NCBI GenBank assembly: GCA_964492485.1
Contig: CAZBKM010000009.1
Location: 1 to 64,000, forward strand
Length of the DNA stretch: 64,000 bases
Direction: 5' to 3'
From: UBA5336 sp964492485
GTDB lineage: Bacteria; Pseudomonadota; Alphaproteobacteria; Caulobacterales; Hyphomonadaceae
The notes under the pieces were generated by a model. It was given only the letters and a program-made list of their open reading frames with translations, made no database searches and was not told the origin of the DNA. The translations under genes were made by a program, and so were the position numbers. Each line of letters begins with the position of its first letter. Within the stretch, counting starts at the first letter, position 1. Shown one piece after another: positions 26,024 through 34,173 of this stretch.

Positions 26024-26771
26024 CTTGCGACGTCGCTGGCCCTGGCCTTGGCGCTGGTCTTGGCCACGTCGCCGGGGAGACCGCTGGCGCGTCCTTGTCC
26101 GCACCGCCTTGCAGATCGCTCTGGGCGTGGTGCTGGCGGTCCATTTCTATGCCCTGGTCCTGCGTGTCGCGCCGGCGCCGGGCACGGTCCTGATGGTCCA
26201 GCGGCTGGCGGAGGGCGAGGCGGTCCGGCGCAACTGGCGCGGGCTGGAGGACATCTCCCCTCATCTCGTGCAGGCGGTCATCGCGGCAGAGGATTCCCGG
26301 TTCTGTCAGCATCAGGGGATCGACCTGCAGGCGATTCGGACGGCTTTGAACGAACATTCGCGCGGCGGCCGGCTGCGCGGCGCCTCGACCCTGACCCAGC
26401 AGACGGCGAAGAACGTCTTCCTCTGGAACGGCGGTGGCTTCGTGCGCAAGGGCGCCGAGGCCTGGATGGCCGTCTTCATCGACTTCGCCTGGGGCAAGCG
26501 GCGGGTCATGGAGATGTATCTCAATGTGGCGGAATGGGGCGACGGGCTGTTCGGCGCGGAGGCCGCCGCCCAGGCCCGGTTCGGCAAGCGGGCCAGCGAG
26601 CTCAGCCGAGGCGAAGCTGCCCTGCTGGCGGCGGTGCTGCCGAATCCCCATGACTGGCGCGTGGATCCCCCGGGACCCTATGTTCGCCAGCGGGCGGCCA
26701 CTCTTGAGGCCCGGATGCGGGTGGTGGCCGGAGAGGGGCTGGACGCCTGCGTGCTGGATCCGCGGGACTGA
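25944..26771 (+). CDS. mtgA: Monofunctional biosynthetic peptidoglycan transglycosylase
   Basis: 275 residues. Residues 3-49 are extremely rich in Arg and Trp, followed by a membrane segment (about 50-73, LVRTALQIALGVVLAVHFY) and a GT51 domain with catalytic 'AAEDSRFCQHQGID' (Glu116) and 'GASTLTQQTAKNVFLW'. The enzyme polymerises lipid II in the periplasm. The ATG at 25944 has a GAGGAG site five bases upstream but puts the start 80 bases inside queG; a shorter start lacking the basic tail is possible but none has a good site. The basic region is unlike most MtgA N-termini. Confidence 0.9.
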   Translation: MVRSRRNGALRRRMRRWRRRRSSRAGSLRRRWPWPWRWSWPRRRGDRWRVLVRTALQIALGVVLAVHFYALVLRVAPAPGTVLMVQRLAEGEAVRRNWRGLEDISPHLVQAVIAAEDSRFCQHQGIDLQAIRTALNEHSRGGRLRGASTLTQQTAKNVFLWNGGGFVRKGAEAWMAVFIDFAWGKRRVMEMYLNVAEWGDGLFGAEAAAQARFGKRASELSRGEAALLAAVLPNPHDWRVDPPGPYVRQRAATLEARMRVVAGEGLDACVLDPRD

Positions 26772-26859
26772 CACGAAGGCGTGATCCGGGCTCACGCACA
26801 TGTCGCTGGCGCGTGAGGGGAGAAAGGCGGATCTTCGCGGCGTAGCCACGGAGACCTTC

Positions 26860-27387
26860 ATGATTGCCCGCATCCAAGCCTTCGCCCCACATGCCATCGC
26901 CGCTTTCGCGGCGGTCGTGTTTCTCGACAGCCTCCGGTTCAAATTCACCAACGCCGACGAGACCCAGGTCATCTTCGGCAAGCTCGACGGCTGGGCTGCG
27001 GGCCTCGGTGCGCCTGGCCTGTTCGCGCAGACAGGCCTGTTCAGCCAGTACGTCATTGGAAGTGTCGAGCTTCTGGCCGCCACCTTGCTGCTTGCGGGCA
27101 TCCATCCCGCCCTGCGAAGACTGCAGGCGTTGGGGGCCCTCGCGGCGCTGTCGGTGATGACGGGGGCGGTGTCCTTTCACCTTTTCACGCCGCTCGGCAT
27201 CGATCCGAATGCCGATGGCGGCGGCCTGTTCGCCGCAGCCCTGACCATCTGGCTGACGTCGATCCTGCTTCTGATGATCCGCCGGCGCGAGCTTGCGTCT
27301 CTCGCTGCGGACCTCGCTGCGGCACTCGTTCCGCGCCGACAAGGCGTTGGGCCGTCCCGCCCGTTCCAGGCCGCACACACTGCCTGA
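26860..27387 (+). CDS. DoxX-like integral membrane protein
   Basis: 175 residues. Four hydrophobic segments are visible, the first around 'AFAAVVFLDSLRFKFT' and later 'VELLAATLLLAGIHPAL', 'LGALAALSVMTGAVSFHLF', 'LFAAALTIWLTSILLLMI'. 'SLRFKFTNADETQVIFGKLDGW' recalls the DoxX/YkgB-type small membrane proteins, often implicated in respiratory or redox stress functions but mostly uncharacterised. ATG at 26860 chosen as the start of the conserved part; weak CGGAGA site. It follows mtgA by 88 bases and precedes the YHS gene. Confidence 0.72.
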   Translation: MIARIQAFAPHAIAAFAAVVFLDSLRFKFTNADETQVIFGKLDGWAAGLGAPGLFAQTGLFSQYVIGSVELLAATLLLAGIHPALRRLQALGALAALSVMTGAVSFHLFTPLGIDPNADGGGLFAAALTIWLTSILLLMIRRRELASLAADLAAALVPRRQGVGPSRPFQAAHTA

Positions 27388-27444
27388 CCATGCCTCGGCC
27401 CATCGCCCGGGCTCACCCCTAGGATACGCCGAAGGAGACCTGCC

Positions 27445-27903
27445 ATGACCCTCAAATCCCTGTTCGCCGCGCTCGCGTTCACACTCACCTCGGTGGCGCT
27501 CGTCCCGGCGGCCCACGCCGAGAAGCCTCCGGTCTATACCGGCTTCCTGTCAAACGTCGCCGTGGGCGGCCATGACCCCGTCGCCTACTTCACGGACGGC
27601 CGGCCCGTGAAGGGTGAGCGCGCCTTCTCCACCACCTATCAGGGCGCGGAGTTCCGATTCGCCAGCCAGGAAAACCTGGACAGGTTCCTTGCCGATCCGA
27701 AGGCCTATGCGCCGGCCTATGGCGGCTATTGCGCCTGGGCCGTCAGTCAGGGCTACACCGCGAAGGGCGATCCGGACATCTGGACGATTGTCGACGGCCG
27801 GCTCTATCTGAATTTCAACCGTCAGGTTCAGGCGGATTGGGAACAGGACATTCCCGGTTTCATCGCGAGCGCGGACGCGAACTGGCCGTCGGTCCTGGAA
27901 TAG
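27445..27903 (+). CDS. Secreted YHS-domain protein
   Basis: 152 residues with a signal peptide (LFAALAFTLTSVALVPAAHA) after an AAGGAG ribosome site. The rest is a YHS domain: 'AVGGHDPVAYFTDGRPVKG', 'FRFASQENLDRFLADPKAYAP', 'YGGYCAWAVSQGYTAKGDPD', typical of the periplasmic YHS group found with copper or heavy-metal systems and in tandem with DoxX-like membrane proteins. The conserved Tyr-His-Ser triplet itself is not literal here. Function unknown; a metal- or haem-related role is a guess. Confidence 0.82.
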   Translation: MTLKSLFAALAFTLTSVALVPAAHAEKPPVYTGFLSNVAVGGHDPVAYFTDGRPVKGERAFSTTYQGAEFRFASQENLDRFLADPKAYAPAYGGYCAWAVSQGYTAKGDPDIWTIVDGRLYLNFNRQVQADWEQDIPGFIASADANWPSVLE

Positions 27904-28015
27904 TGGCGAGGACGAGGAGCGCCGCCCTGTTTAGCTGAGCGGGCTGGCGGACGGGCGCATGGTCAACGCTGTGCGCCCTTCCCATTCCGCGCGACTCCCT
28001 GCTAAAGCGCGATCC

Positions 28016-28678
28016 ATGAAGGCTGCCGTCCTTGTCTTTCCCGGATCGAATTGCGACCGCGACGCGGCGGTGGCACTGAATGACATAACTGGACAGGCGC
28101 CCGCCATGGTCTGGCATAAGGAGACCGACCTGCCGACGGGGCTCGACCTTGTGGTCGTGCCCGGCGGGTTCTCTTATGGAGACTATCTGCGGTGCGGCGC
28201 CATGGCGGCGAACTCGCCGATCGTCGCGGCGCTGAAGGCCCATGCCGGGCGGGGCGGCTATGTGCTCGGCATCTGCAACGGCTTCCAGATCCTGTGCGAG
28301 ACACGCCTGCTGCCCGGCGCTTTGATGCGCAATGCCGCGTTGAATTTCGTCTGCCGGCCGCAGCCCCTCAAGCCGGAAAGCGCCAACAGCGCCTTTACCT
28401 CGGCCTATGGCGGTATCGACCGGATCGAGATTCCCATCGCACATCATGACGGCAACTACTTTGCCGATGAGGCAACCCTGGACCGGCTCGAGGGGGAAGG
28501 TCGCGTGCTGTTCCGCTACCTCGGCAATCCCAATGGGTCGCAGCGCGACATCGCCGGGATCGTCTCGGAGAACGGTCGCGTGCTCGGCATGATGCCGCAT
28601 CCGGAACGCGCCATGGGTGAACATGAAGGTGGCGCCGATGGCCGCGGCGTCTTCGAAAGCCTGATGGCCGCCATCTGA
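28016..28678 (+). CDS. purQ: Phosphoribosylformylglycinamidine synthase, glutaminase subunit
   Basis: 220-residue class I glutamine amidotransferase that supplies ammonia to PurL in purine synthesis. Nucleophile 'GICNGFQILCE' and the His/Glu pair in 'MPHPERAMGE' are intact. The MKAAVLVFPGSNCDRD N-terminus matches the family, setting the start at 28016. This type of PurQ works with PurS and a short PurL; purL is 1.4 kb downstream, separated by a DUF3089 gene, and purS is not found between 27.9 and 28.0 kb or elsewhere in the window. Confidence 0.96.
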   Translation: MKAAVLVFPGSNCDRDAAVALNDITGQAPAMVWHKETDLPTGLDLVVVPGGFSYGDYLRCGAMAANSPIVAALKAHAGRGGYVLGICNGFQILCETRLLPGALMRNAALNFVCRPQPLKPESANSAFTSAYGGIDRIEIPIAHHDGNYFADEATLDRLEGEGRVLFRYLGNPNGSQRDIAGIVSENGRVLGMMPHPERAMGEHEGGADGRGVFESLMAAI

Positions 28679-28774
28679 TCGCGACGCGCGGTGTCTGGTC
28701 CGCTGCCCCTATTTGCGGCAGGTTCCCAGCGGAGACCGTCCTGGCGGCGGTTCGTGGAATCCGGGGAGACACGC

Positions 28775-30019
28775 ATGAAGATCGGTTTTGCGACAGGGCT
28801 TTGCCTGGCCATGGTCCTCGCGTCCACAGGAGGCGCGTTGGGTGAGGCCCAGCCGTCGGGGTCGGGACCTCACGGGTCCGACGCCTCGGAACCGCCCGGC
28901 GACCGGGGCTTTGTCCTGACGGACTACACCGATCTCGATCACTGGCTCTGCCATCCCGACCTGCCGGGCGATGGCTGCGACGTCGACATCGATCGAACCC
29001 TGGTCATGCCAGATGGCACCACCCGACGCCTGGAGACCGAACGGCCGGACTCCCCACCCATCGACTGTTTCTATATTTACCCGACGGTGTCGGAGGACCT
29101 CACGCCCAACAGCGACCTCGAGATGGGGCCGGGCGAAGAGGGTGTTGTGGCCGCGCAATTCGCCCCCTTCGCGCGCGAGTGCCGCCTGTTCGCCCCAGCC
29201 TACCGACAGACGACCCTGTTCGCGCTGAACATATTTCTCCAGACCGGTCAGCAGCCCGCCAATGAGGAGATGCGCTATGCCGACGTGGCGGCGGCCTGGG
29301 AGACCTATCTGCGCGACCACAATGACGGGCGCGGGGTCGTCCTGATCGGACATTCGCAGGGTGCGGAGCTTGTGCAGCAGCTCCTCCGCCGGGGAATCTT
29401 CGGCCGTCCGGTCGCCGATCGGATCCTGAGCGCGATGCCCATCGGCTTCAACACGCCGCTGGACCCGGAGACCGGTCGCTTCGGAGACATGCCGCCCTGC
29501 GAGACCGCAGGACAGATCGGCTGCCTCATCAGTTATGTCTCCTTCCGCAGCGACAGCCCACCGGACGCGGACGCCTGGTTCGGTCGGATGGATGCGCAGG
29601 GCCAGACCACGGCCTGTACGAATCCCGCTGCCCTGACCGATGAAAGCGGGACCGAACTGGACGCCTGGCTGCTGGCACGCAGCCGCCAGGGGAGCGGCGA
29701 CCCCGAGTTCGGCGAAGGCATCGAGGTCACGACGCGCTTCGCGGAGATGCCCGGGCTCCTCTCGGCAACCTGCCGGTCGAATGACAGCCATTCCTGGCTC
29801 GCGGTGTCGGTGTCCGGTGATCCGTCCGATCCGCGCGCCGACGATATTGCGGGCGACCTGGTCATCCAGGGCGAAATCCAGACGGCGTGGGGCCTGCATC
29901 TGGTCGACATGAACCTCGCCATGGGCGACCTTCTCGACATCGTGGCCGCCCAGTCGAAGACCTTCGCCGGGCGCGAGGTGCCCGGTCCGGACGCGTCGCC
30001 GGTTTCGGAGGCGCCCTGA
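28775..30019 (+). CDS. Secreted DUF3089 alpha/beta-hydrolase
   Basis: 414 residues with a signal peptide (GLCLAMVLASTGGALG) after a GGGGAGA site. DUF3089 lipase-like proteins have a nucleophile elbow; here it is 'VVLIGHSQGAELVQQL' at about residue 200. Other family segments are 'DCFYIYPTVSED' and 'SDPRADDIAGDLVIQG'-like downstream text. Predicted periplasmic or secreted esterase/lipase, substrate unknown. Its location between purQ and purL on the same strand is unusual; the reading frame is intact and codon use matches the neighbours. Confidence 0.82.
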   Translation: MKIGFATGLCLAMVLASTGGALGEAQPSGSGPHGSDASEPPGDRGFVLTDYTDLDHWLCHPDLPGDGCDVDIDRTLVMPDGTTRRLETERPDSPPIDCFYIYPTVSEDLTPNSDLEMGPGEEGVVAAQFAPFARECRLFAPAYRQTTLFALNIFLQTGQQPANEEMRYADVAAAWETYLRDHNDGRGVVLIGHSQGAELVQQLLRRGIFGRPVADRILSAMPIGFNTPLDPETGRFGDMPPCETAGQIGCLISYVSFRSDSPPDADAWFGRMDAQGQTTACTNPAALTDESGTELDAWLLARSRQGSGDPEFGEGIEVTTRFAEMPGLLSATCRSNDSHSWLAVSVSGDPSDPRADDIAGDLVIQGEIQTAWGLHLVDMNLAMGDLLDIVAAQSKTFAGREVPGPDASPVSEAP

Positions 30020-30133
30020 CCGGCGTCATCGGCAGCCTGATCGGTGGGACAACCGCTCCTGCGGTCGGTCCGCAGGACGGGTCCGATCATTTCGAATCTG
30101 GCCCTCGTCGCGCCGCGCAGCTATGCACCGGAC

Positions 30134-32377
30134 ATGACCGATCGCGACACGATTCTCGCGCATCTGCGCGAAGACCAGGGGGCCGATGCCGCTGCGGCGC
30201 AGGGCATCAACGGCGAGGAGTACCAGCGGCTGGTGGACCGGCTGGGGCGGGCGCCGAACCGGGTTGAACTTGGCATCTACTCGGTGATGTGGTCGGAGCA
30301 CTGCTCCTACAAATCCTCGCGCCGCCATCTGGCAAAGTTCCCGACGTCGGGTGCCTGCGTGATCCAGGGCCCGGGCGAAAATGCCGGTGTGGTCGATATC
30401 GGTGACGGCCAGGCGGCCGTCTTCAAGATGGAGAGCCACAATCACCCCTCCTTCATCGAGCCCTATCAGGGCGCGGCGACCGGGGTGGGCGGTATCCTGC
30501 GGGACGTGTTCACGATGGGCGCGCGCCCAGTGGCGCTGGTGAACGCTTTGCGGTTTGGCGCGCCGGACCATCCCAGGACCCCAAGCCTTCTGGCGGGCGT
30601 GGTTGCGGGGATCGGTGGCTATGGCAACTGCGTCGGCGTGCCAACGGTGGCGGGCGAGACCGACTTCGACGCGGGCTACAATGGGAACATCCTCGTCAAT
30701 GCGATGGCGGTCGGCCTCGCCGATCAGGACCGCATCTTCTATGCGCGCGGCGCGACGCCTGGGAATCCGATCTTCTATGTCGGGTCGAAGACAGGCCGCG
30801 ATGGCATCCATGGCGCGACCATGGCCAGCGCCGAGTTTTCCGACGGGGCCGAGGAAAAGCGCCCGACCGTGCAGGTCGGCGATCCGTTCACGGAGAAGCT
30901 TCTGATCGAGGCCTGTCTCGAGTTGATGGCGACCGATGCTATCCAGGCGATCCAGGACATGGGTGCGGCAGGGCTGACGTCGTCTTCGGTGGAAATGGCC
31001 GACAAGGGTGGCGTCGGCATCGAGATGGACCTGGACCTCGTTCCCCAGCGCGAGCCGGGCATGACCGCCTACGAGATCATGCTGAGCGAGAGCCAGGAGC
31101 GCATGCTCATGGTGCTGAAGCCCGGAAAGGTCGAGACCGCAAAGGCCATCTTCGAGAAATTCGATCTGGATGCCGAGGTCATCGGTCAGACGACGGAGAC
31201 CGGCCGTCTGGTACTGAGCCAGTTCGGCGCGGTGGTCTGCGACATTCCCGTCGCACCCCTGGCCGAGGATGCGCCGAATTATGACCGCGCGTGGGTTCAC
31301 CCTGTGCCAAGGCCGCCCTTCGATCCCGCCCGCCTTGCGGCTGCGCCCGATCCGGCCGAGGCTCTGCGCCAGCTCATGGCCAGCCCTGACATGGCGTCAC
31401 GCCGCTGGATCTGGGAGCAGTATGACCGTCACGTCATGGGCGATACGCTGGACAGTTCGCAGTCGGGCGGCGATGCGGCCCTCGTGCGGGTACACGGCAC
31501 GCGGAAGGCGCTGGCGATCACGTCCGACTGCACGCCGCGCTACGTAGCCGCCGATCCCCTCGAGGGTGGACGCCAGGCGGTCGCTGAGGCCTGGCGCAAC
31601 CTCACGGCCGTGGGGGCGACGCCGCTGGCGATGACCGACAATCTCAATTTCGGCAACCCGGAACGCCCGGAGATCATGGGGCAGTTCGTGCGCGCGATCG
31701 AGGGCATGGCCGAGGCCTGCGCCGCGCTCGATTTCCCGGTGGTTTCGGGAAATGTCAGTCTCTACAACGAGACCAATGGCCGGGCCATTCCGCCAACGCC
31801 GGTGGTGGGAGGGGTCGGGCTGGTCAAGGACCTGGATCGGATTGCCAGCCTGTCCGGACTCGAGCCTGACGCACGCCTCATGCTGGTGGGAAGGACGCTG
31901 GGGCATATGGGCGCGAGCCTGCTTGCCCGTGATGTTCTCGGCCTTGCTGACGACGCCCTCGGACCGCCGCCGCCGGTGGATCTGGCGGCCGAACGGCGAA
32001 ACGGTGATCTTGTCCGGCAGCTTATCCATGCGCGGAAGGTCCGTGCGGTCCATGACCTCAGCGATGGGGGCCTGGCCTGTGCGGCAGCGGAGATGGCCCT
32101 GGCCAGCGACGTAGGCCTGGTGCTGAGCGCGCCTGCGGAGCACATGGCACCTCTCGCATGGTATTTCGGGGAGGATCAGGCCCGCTACCTCCTGGCGGTC
32201 GACCCGCGACAGGCTGACAACGTGCGGACGGCGGCGAAAGATGCCGGCGTCGGCTGTCAGGATGTGGGAGAGGCCGTGAGGGCCCGCCACCTGGTGCTTG
32301 GCACGGCCGCGCCGCTGGAGCTCGACCTGCTGCGCGAGGTCCATGAGGGCTGGCTGCCATCGCTCATGGCGCGTTGA
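30134..32377 (+). CDS. purL: Phosphoribosylformylglycinamidine synthase, synthetase subunit (short form)
   Basis: 747 residues, the short PurL used with PurQ and PurS (the long fused form exceeds 1200). Typical motifs: 'LGIYSVMWSEHCSYKSSRRHL', 'ESHNHPSFIEPYQGAATGVG', 'MGARPVALVN', 'QDMGAAGLTSSSVEMADKGG', 'DNLNFGNPERPEIM'. It converts FGAR to FGAM with ATP. I place the start at 30134 (MTDRDTILAHLRE); an upstream frame extends to 30044 without homology. Weak ribosome site. Confidence 0.96.
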   Translation: MTDRDTILAHLREDQGADAAAAQGINGEEYQRLVDRLGRAPNRVELGIYSVMWSEHCSYKSSRRHLAKFPTSGACVIQGPGENAGVVDIGDGQAAVFKMESHNHPSFIEPYQGAATGVGGILRDVFTMGARPVALVNALRFGAPDHPRTPSLLAGVVAGIGGYGNCVGVPTVAGETDFDAGYNGNILVNAMAVGLADQDRIFYARGATPGNPIFYVGSKTGRDGIHGATMASAEFSDGAEEKRPTVQVGDPFTEKLLIEACLELMATDAIQAIQDMGAAGLTSSSVEMADKGGVGIEMDLDLVPQREPGMTAYEIMLSESQERMLMVLKPGKVETAKAIFEKFDLDAEVIGQTTETGRLVLSQFGAVVCDIPVAPLAEDAPNYDRAWVHPVPRPPFDPARLAAAPDPAEALRQLMASPDMASRRWIWEQYDRHVMGDTLDSSQSGGDAALVRVHGTRKALAITSDCTPRYVAADPLEGGRQAVAEAWRNLTAVGATPLAMTDNLNFGNPERPEIMGQFVRAIEGMAEACAALDFPVVSGNVSLYNETNGRAIPPTPVVGGVGLVKDLDRIASLSGLEPDARLMLVGRTLGHMGASLLARDVLGLADDALGPPPPVDLAAERRNGDLVRQLIHARKVRAVHDLSDGGLACAAAEMALASDVGLVLSAPAEHMAPLAWYFGEDQARYLLAVDPRQADNVRTAAKDAGVGCQDVGEAVRARHLVLGTAAPLELDLLREVHEGWLPSLMAR

Positions 32378-32411
32378 TCGCCCCACATCCGCGGCGTGGC
32401 CGGGCGCGCGC

Positions 32412-33419
32412 TCAGCGGGCGTGCGTGGTTTCGGCGGCCAGTCGGGCGAGATCGGCGTCTGCAGCGTCCACGATGCGGATCGCCGCATCCAGGCAGGCGA
32501 GGAACTCGGCCGGATCGATCCGGTCGAACGTGTCGGACGGCTGATGGTAATCGGGATGATCCTGGACCCCGAGATAGAGGAACGGGATACCTGCCCGGTG
32601 GAACATCCCGTGATCCGACATCAGCGTCCAGTCCTGCTGGTCGGGGTCGGCGCCGTCGAAGCCGAGCCTGAGGGGTAGGGCCGTCTCGCGGGCGACGGCC
32701 TCGACCAGGGGAGCAAGCGCAGGCGTATGGTTCGCACCGGCCGCCCAGAGGCCCTTGCCTTCGGGGCGCGACACCATATCGAGATTGATGTTCAGCGCGA
32801 TCCGCTCGCGGGGCAGTGGCGGGCGTTCCAGGAAGGCGGCCGCGCCGCTGAGGCTGGTTTCCTCCGCATCGAGGGCCACGATCCAGACGTCATGCCGGGG
32901 TGGGGTCCGGCGCAGATGTTCCGCGATCGCGAGCACGGCGGCGACACCGGATGCGTTATCGTCGGCGCCATTGTAGATCCGCCCGTCCTCGGTCTGGCCG
33001 AGGTGGTCGTAATGGGCCGTGACCACCAGCGCGGGGCCGCTGCCGGGTGTGTCGCCTGCAATCCAGCCCATAAGGTTGGTCCCGGTTCTTGCCTCCTCGG
33101 CCACGCCGGGGGGGCCGAAGCGGAAATCCTGTTCATGGTCTCCGTCGGGGGTGCCATCGGGCGCGCGAAGGTCCAGCGCCTCGATCCGCGACAGGATCAG
33201 GGCCTTTGCCCTGGCGTGACCAGGGGTGCCGGGCGCCCGTCCGCCCATCTCGTCGGCGGCGAGATCCTGCAGGAGGGTGACGGCGTTCGCCTCCAGATCG
33301 CTGCGGGCCTTTGCGCTACCGGCGCAGCCCCCGAACGGGACCGTTGCCAACAGCAGGGCAAGGCCGAGCCCCAACGTGGCGGCGTGGCGGGACGCAGCGT
33401 GCGGCACCGGGATGGGCAT
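32412..33419 (-). CDS. M28-family metallopeptidase lipoprotein
   Basis: 335 residues. An N-terminal lipoprotein signal (LALLLATVPFGGC, lipobox FGGC) is followed by a two-zinc aminopeptidase domain: 'TAHYDHLGQ', 'GADDNASGVAAVL', 'ALDAEETSLSGA', 'LNINLDMVSRP', and 'DYHQPSDTFDRID', covering the usual five zinc ligands and the Glu general base. Acts outside the inner membrane on peptides. ATG at 33419 follows AAGGAAG; the frame open to 33605 is not used. Divergent from bolA. Confidence 0.88.
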   Translation of the reverse strand: MPIPVPHAASRHAATLGLGLALLLATVPFGGCAGSAKARSDLEANAVTLLQDLAADEMGGRAPGTPGHARAKALILSRIEALDLRAPDGTPDGDHEQDFRFGPPGVAEEARTGTNLMGWIAGDTPGSGPALVVTAHYDHLGQTEDGRIYNGADDNASGVAAVLAIAEHLRRTPPRHDVWIVALDAEETSLSGAAAFLERPPLPRERIALNINLDMVSRPEGKGLWAAGANHTPALAPLVEAVARETALPLRLGFDGADPDQQDWTLMSDHGMFHRAGIPFLYLGVQDHPDYHQPSDTFDRIDPAEFLACLDAAIRIVDAADADLARLAAETTHAR

Positions 33420-33516
33420 GATCTTCCTTCCGTGCAGAACCGGGGCGACCTTGATCCTAGGCCGTGGCTGCGCATCTGGGTAGCATGCCCGCGCGTCAGT
33501 AGAGGAGATTGCCACC

Positions 33517-33747
33517 ATGGCCATGGATCGCGAGACACTGGAAGCCTGCCTGCGCGAGGCCTTTCCCGATGCGGAGATCGTGCTGACAGACCTGGCGGGT
33601 GACAATGACCATTGGCAGGCCGAGATTGCGAGTTCGGCGTTTGCGGGCCTCAGCCGCGTGAAACAGCATCAGATGGTCTATGCGGCGCTGAAGGGGCGGA
33701 TGGGCGGCGAGCTCCACGCCCTGGCCCTGAAGACCCGGTCGACTTGA
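33517..33747 (+). CDS. bolA: BolA-family protein
   Basis: 76 residues, starting after a GAGGAG site. BolA fold: 'LREAFPDAEIVLTDLAGDNDHW' and 'GLSRVKQHQMVYAALKGRMGGELHALALKT'. It carries the conserved Ser-x-x-x-Arg-His region ('SRVKQHQ') that binds a [2Fe-2S] cluster together with monothiol glutaredoxin. The Grx partner grxD is directly downstream, and the pair belongs to iron-sulfur trafficking and iron sensing. Very short; normal for the family. Confidence 0.93.
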   Translation: MAMDRETLEACLREAFPDAEIVLTDLAGDNDHWQAEIASSAFAGLSRVKQHQMVYAALKGRMGGELHALALKTRST

Positions 33748-33797
33748 TCTTTTCCGCGAGCTTCCACACATCAGAGATCAACGTCAGGGAGACCGGC

Positions 33798-34136
33798 ATG
33801 TCCGAAGCTCAGGAAATCCAGGCCGCCATCGATGAGGCCGTGAAGGCGAATGACGTGGTTCTGTTCATGAAGGGAACGCCGGACTTTCCGCAGTGCGGCT
33901 TCTCATCCGTGGTCGTTCAGATCCTCGACGTCATCGGTGTGGCCTATGTCGCCAACAATGTGCTGGCCGATCAGGCCGTGCGCGAGGGAATCAAGGCCTA
34001 TTCCGACTGGCCGACCATTCCGCAGCTCTATGTGAAGGGCGAATTCATCGGTGGCTGCGATATCGTCCGCGAAATGTACGAGAGCGGCGAACTGAAGGCG
34101 CTCCTCGCGGAAAAGGGCGTGGAGACCGCGTCCTGA
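33798..34136 (+). CDS. grxD: Monothiol glutaredoxin (Grx4/GrxD type)
   Basis: 112-residue thioredoxin-fold protein with the CGFS active site ('PQCGFSSVVV'), which binds glutathione-ligated [2Fe-2S] clusters. Later segments 'TIPQLYVKGEFIGGCDIV' are standard. It partners BolA encoded 50 bases upstream. Start at 33798 preceded by a GGGAGA site; an open frame runs further upstream through the bolA coding region, not used. Confidence 0.95.
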   Translation: MSEAQEIQAAIDEAVKANDVVLFMKGTPDFPQCGFSSVVVQILDVIGVAYVANNVLADQAVREGIKAYSDWPTIPQLYVKGEFIGGCDIVREMYESGELKALLAEKGVETAS

Positions 34137-34173
34137 TACTTCCGCCTCTGGCGGGTTCGGGCTAGGACGCTGC

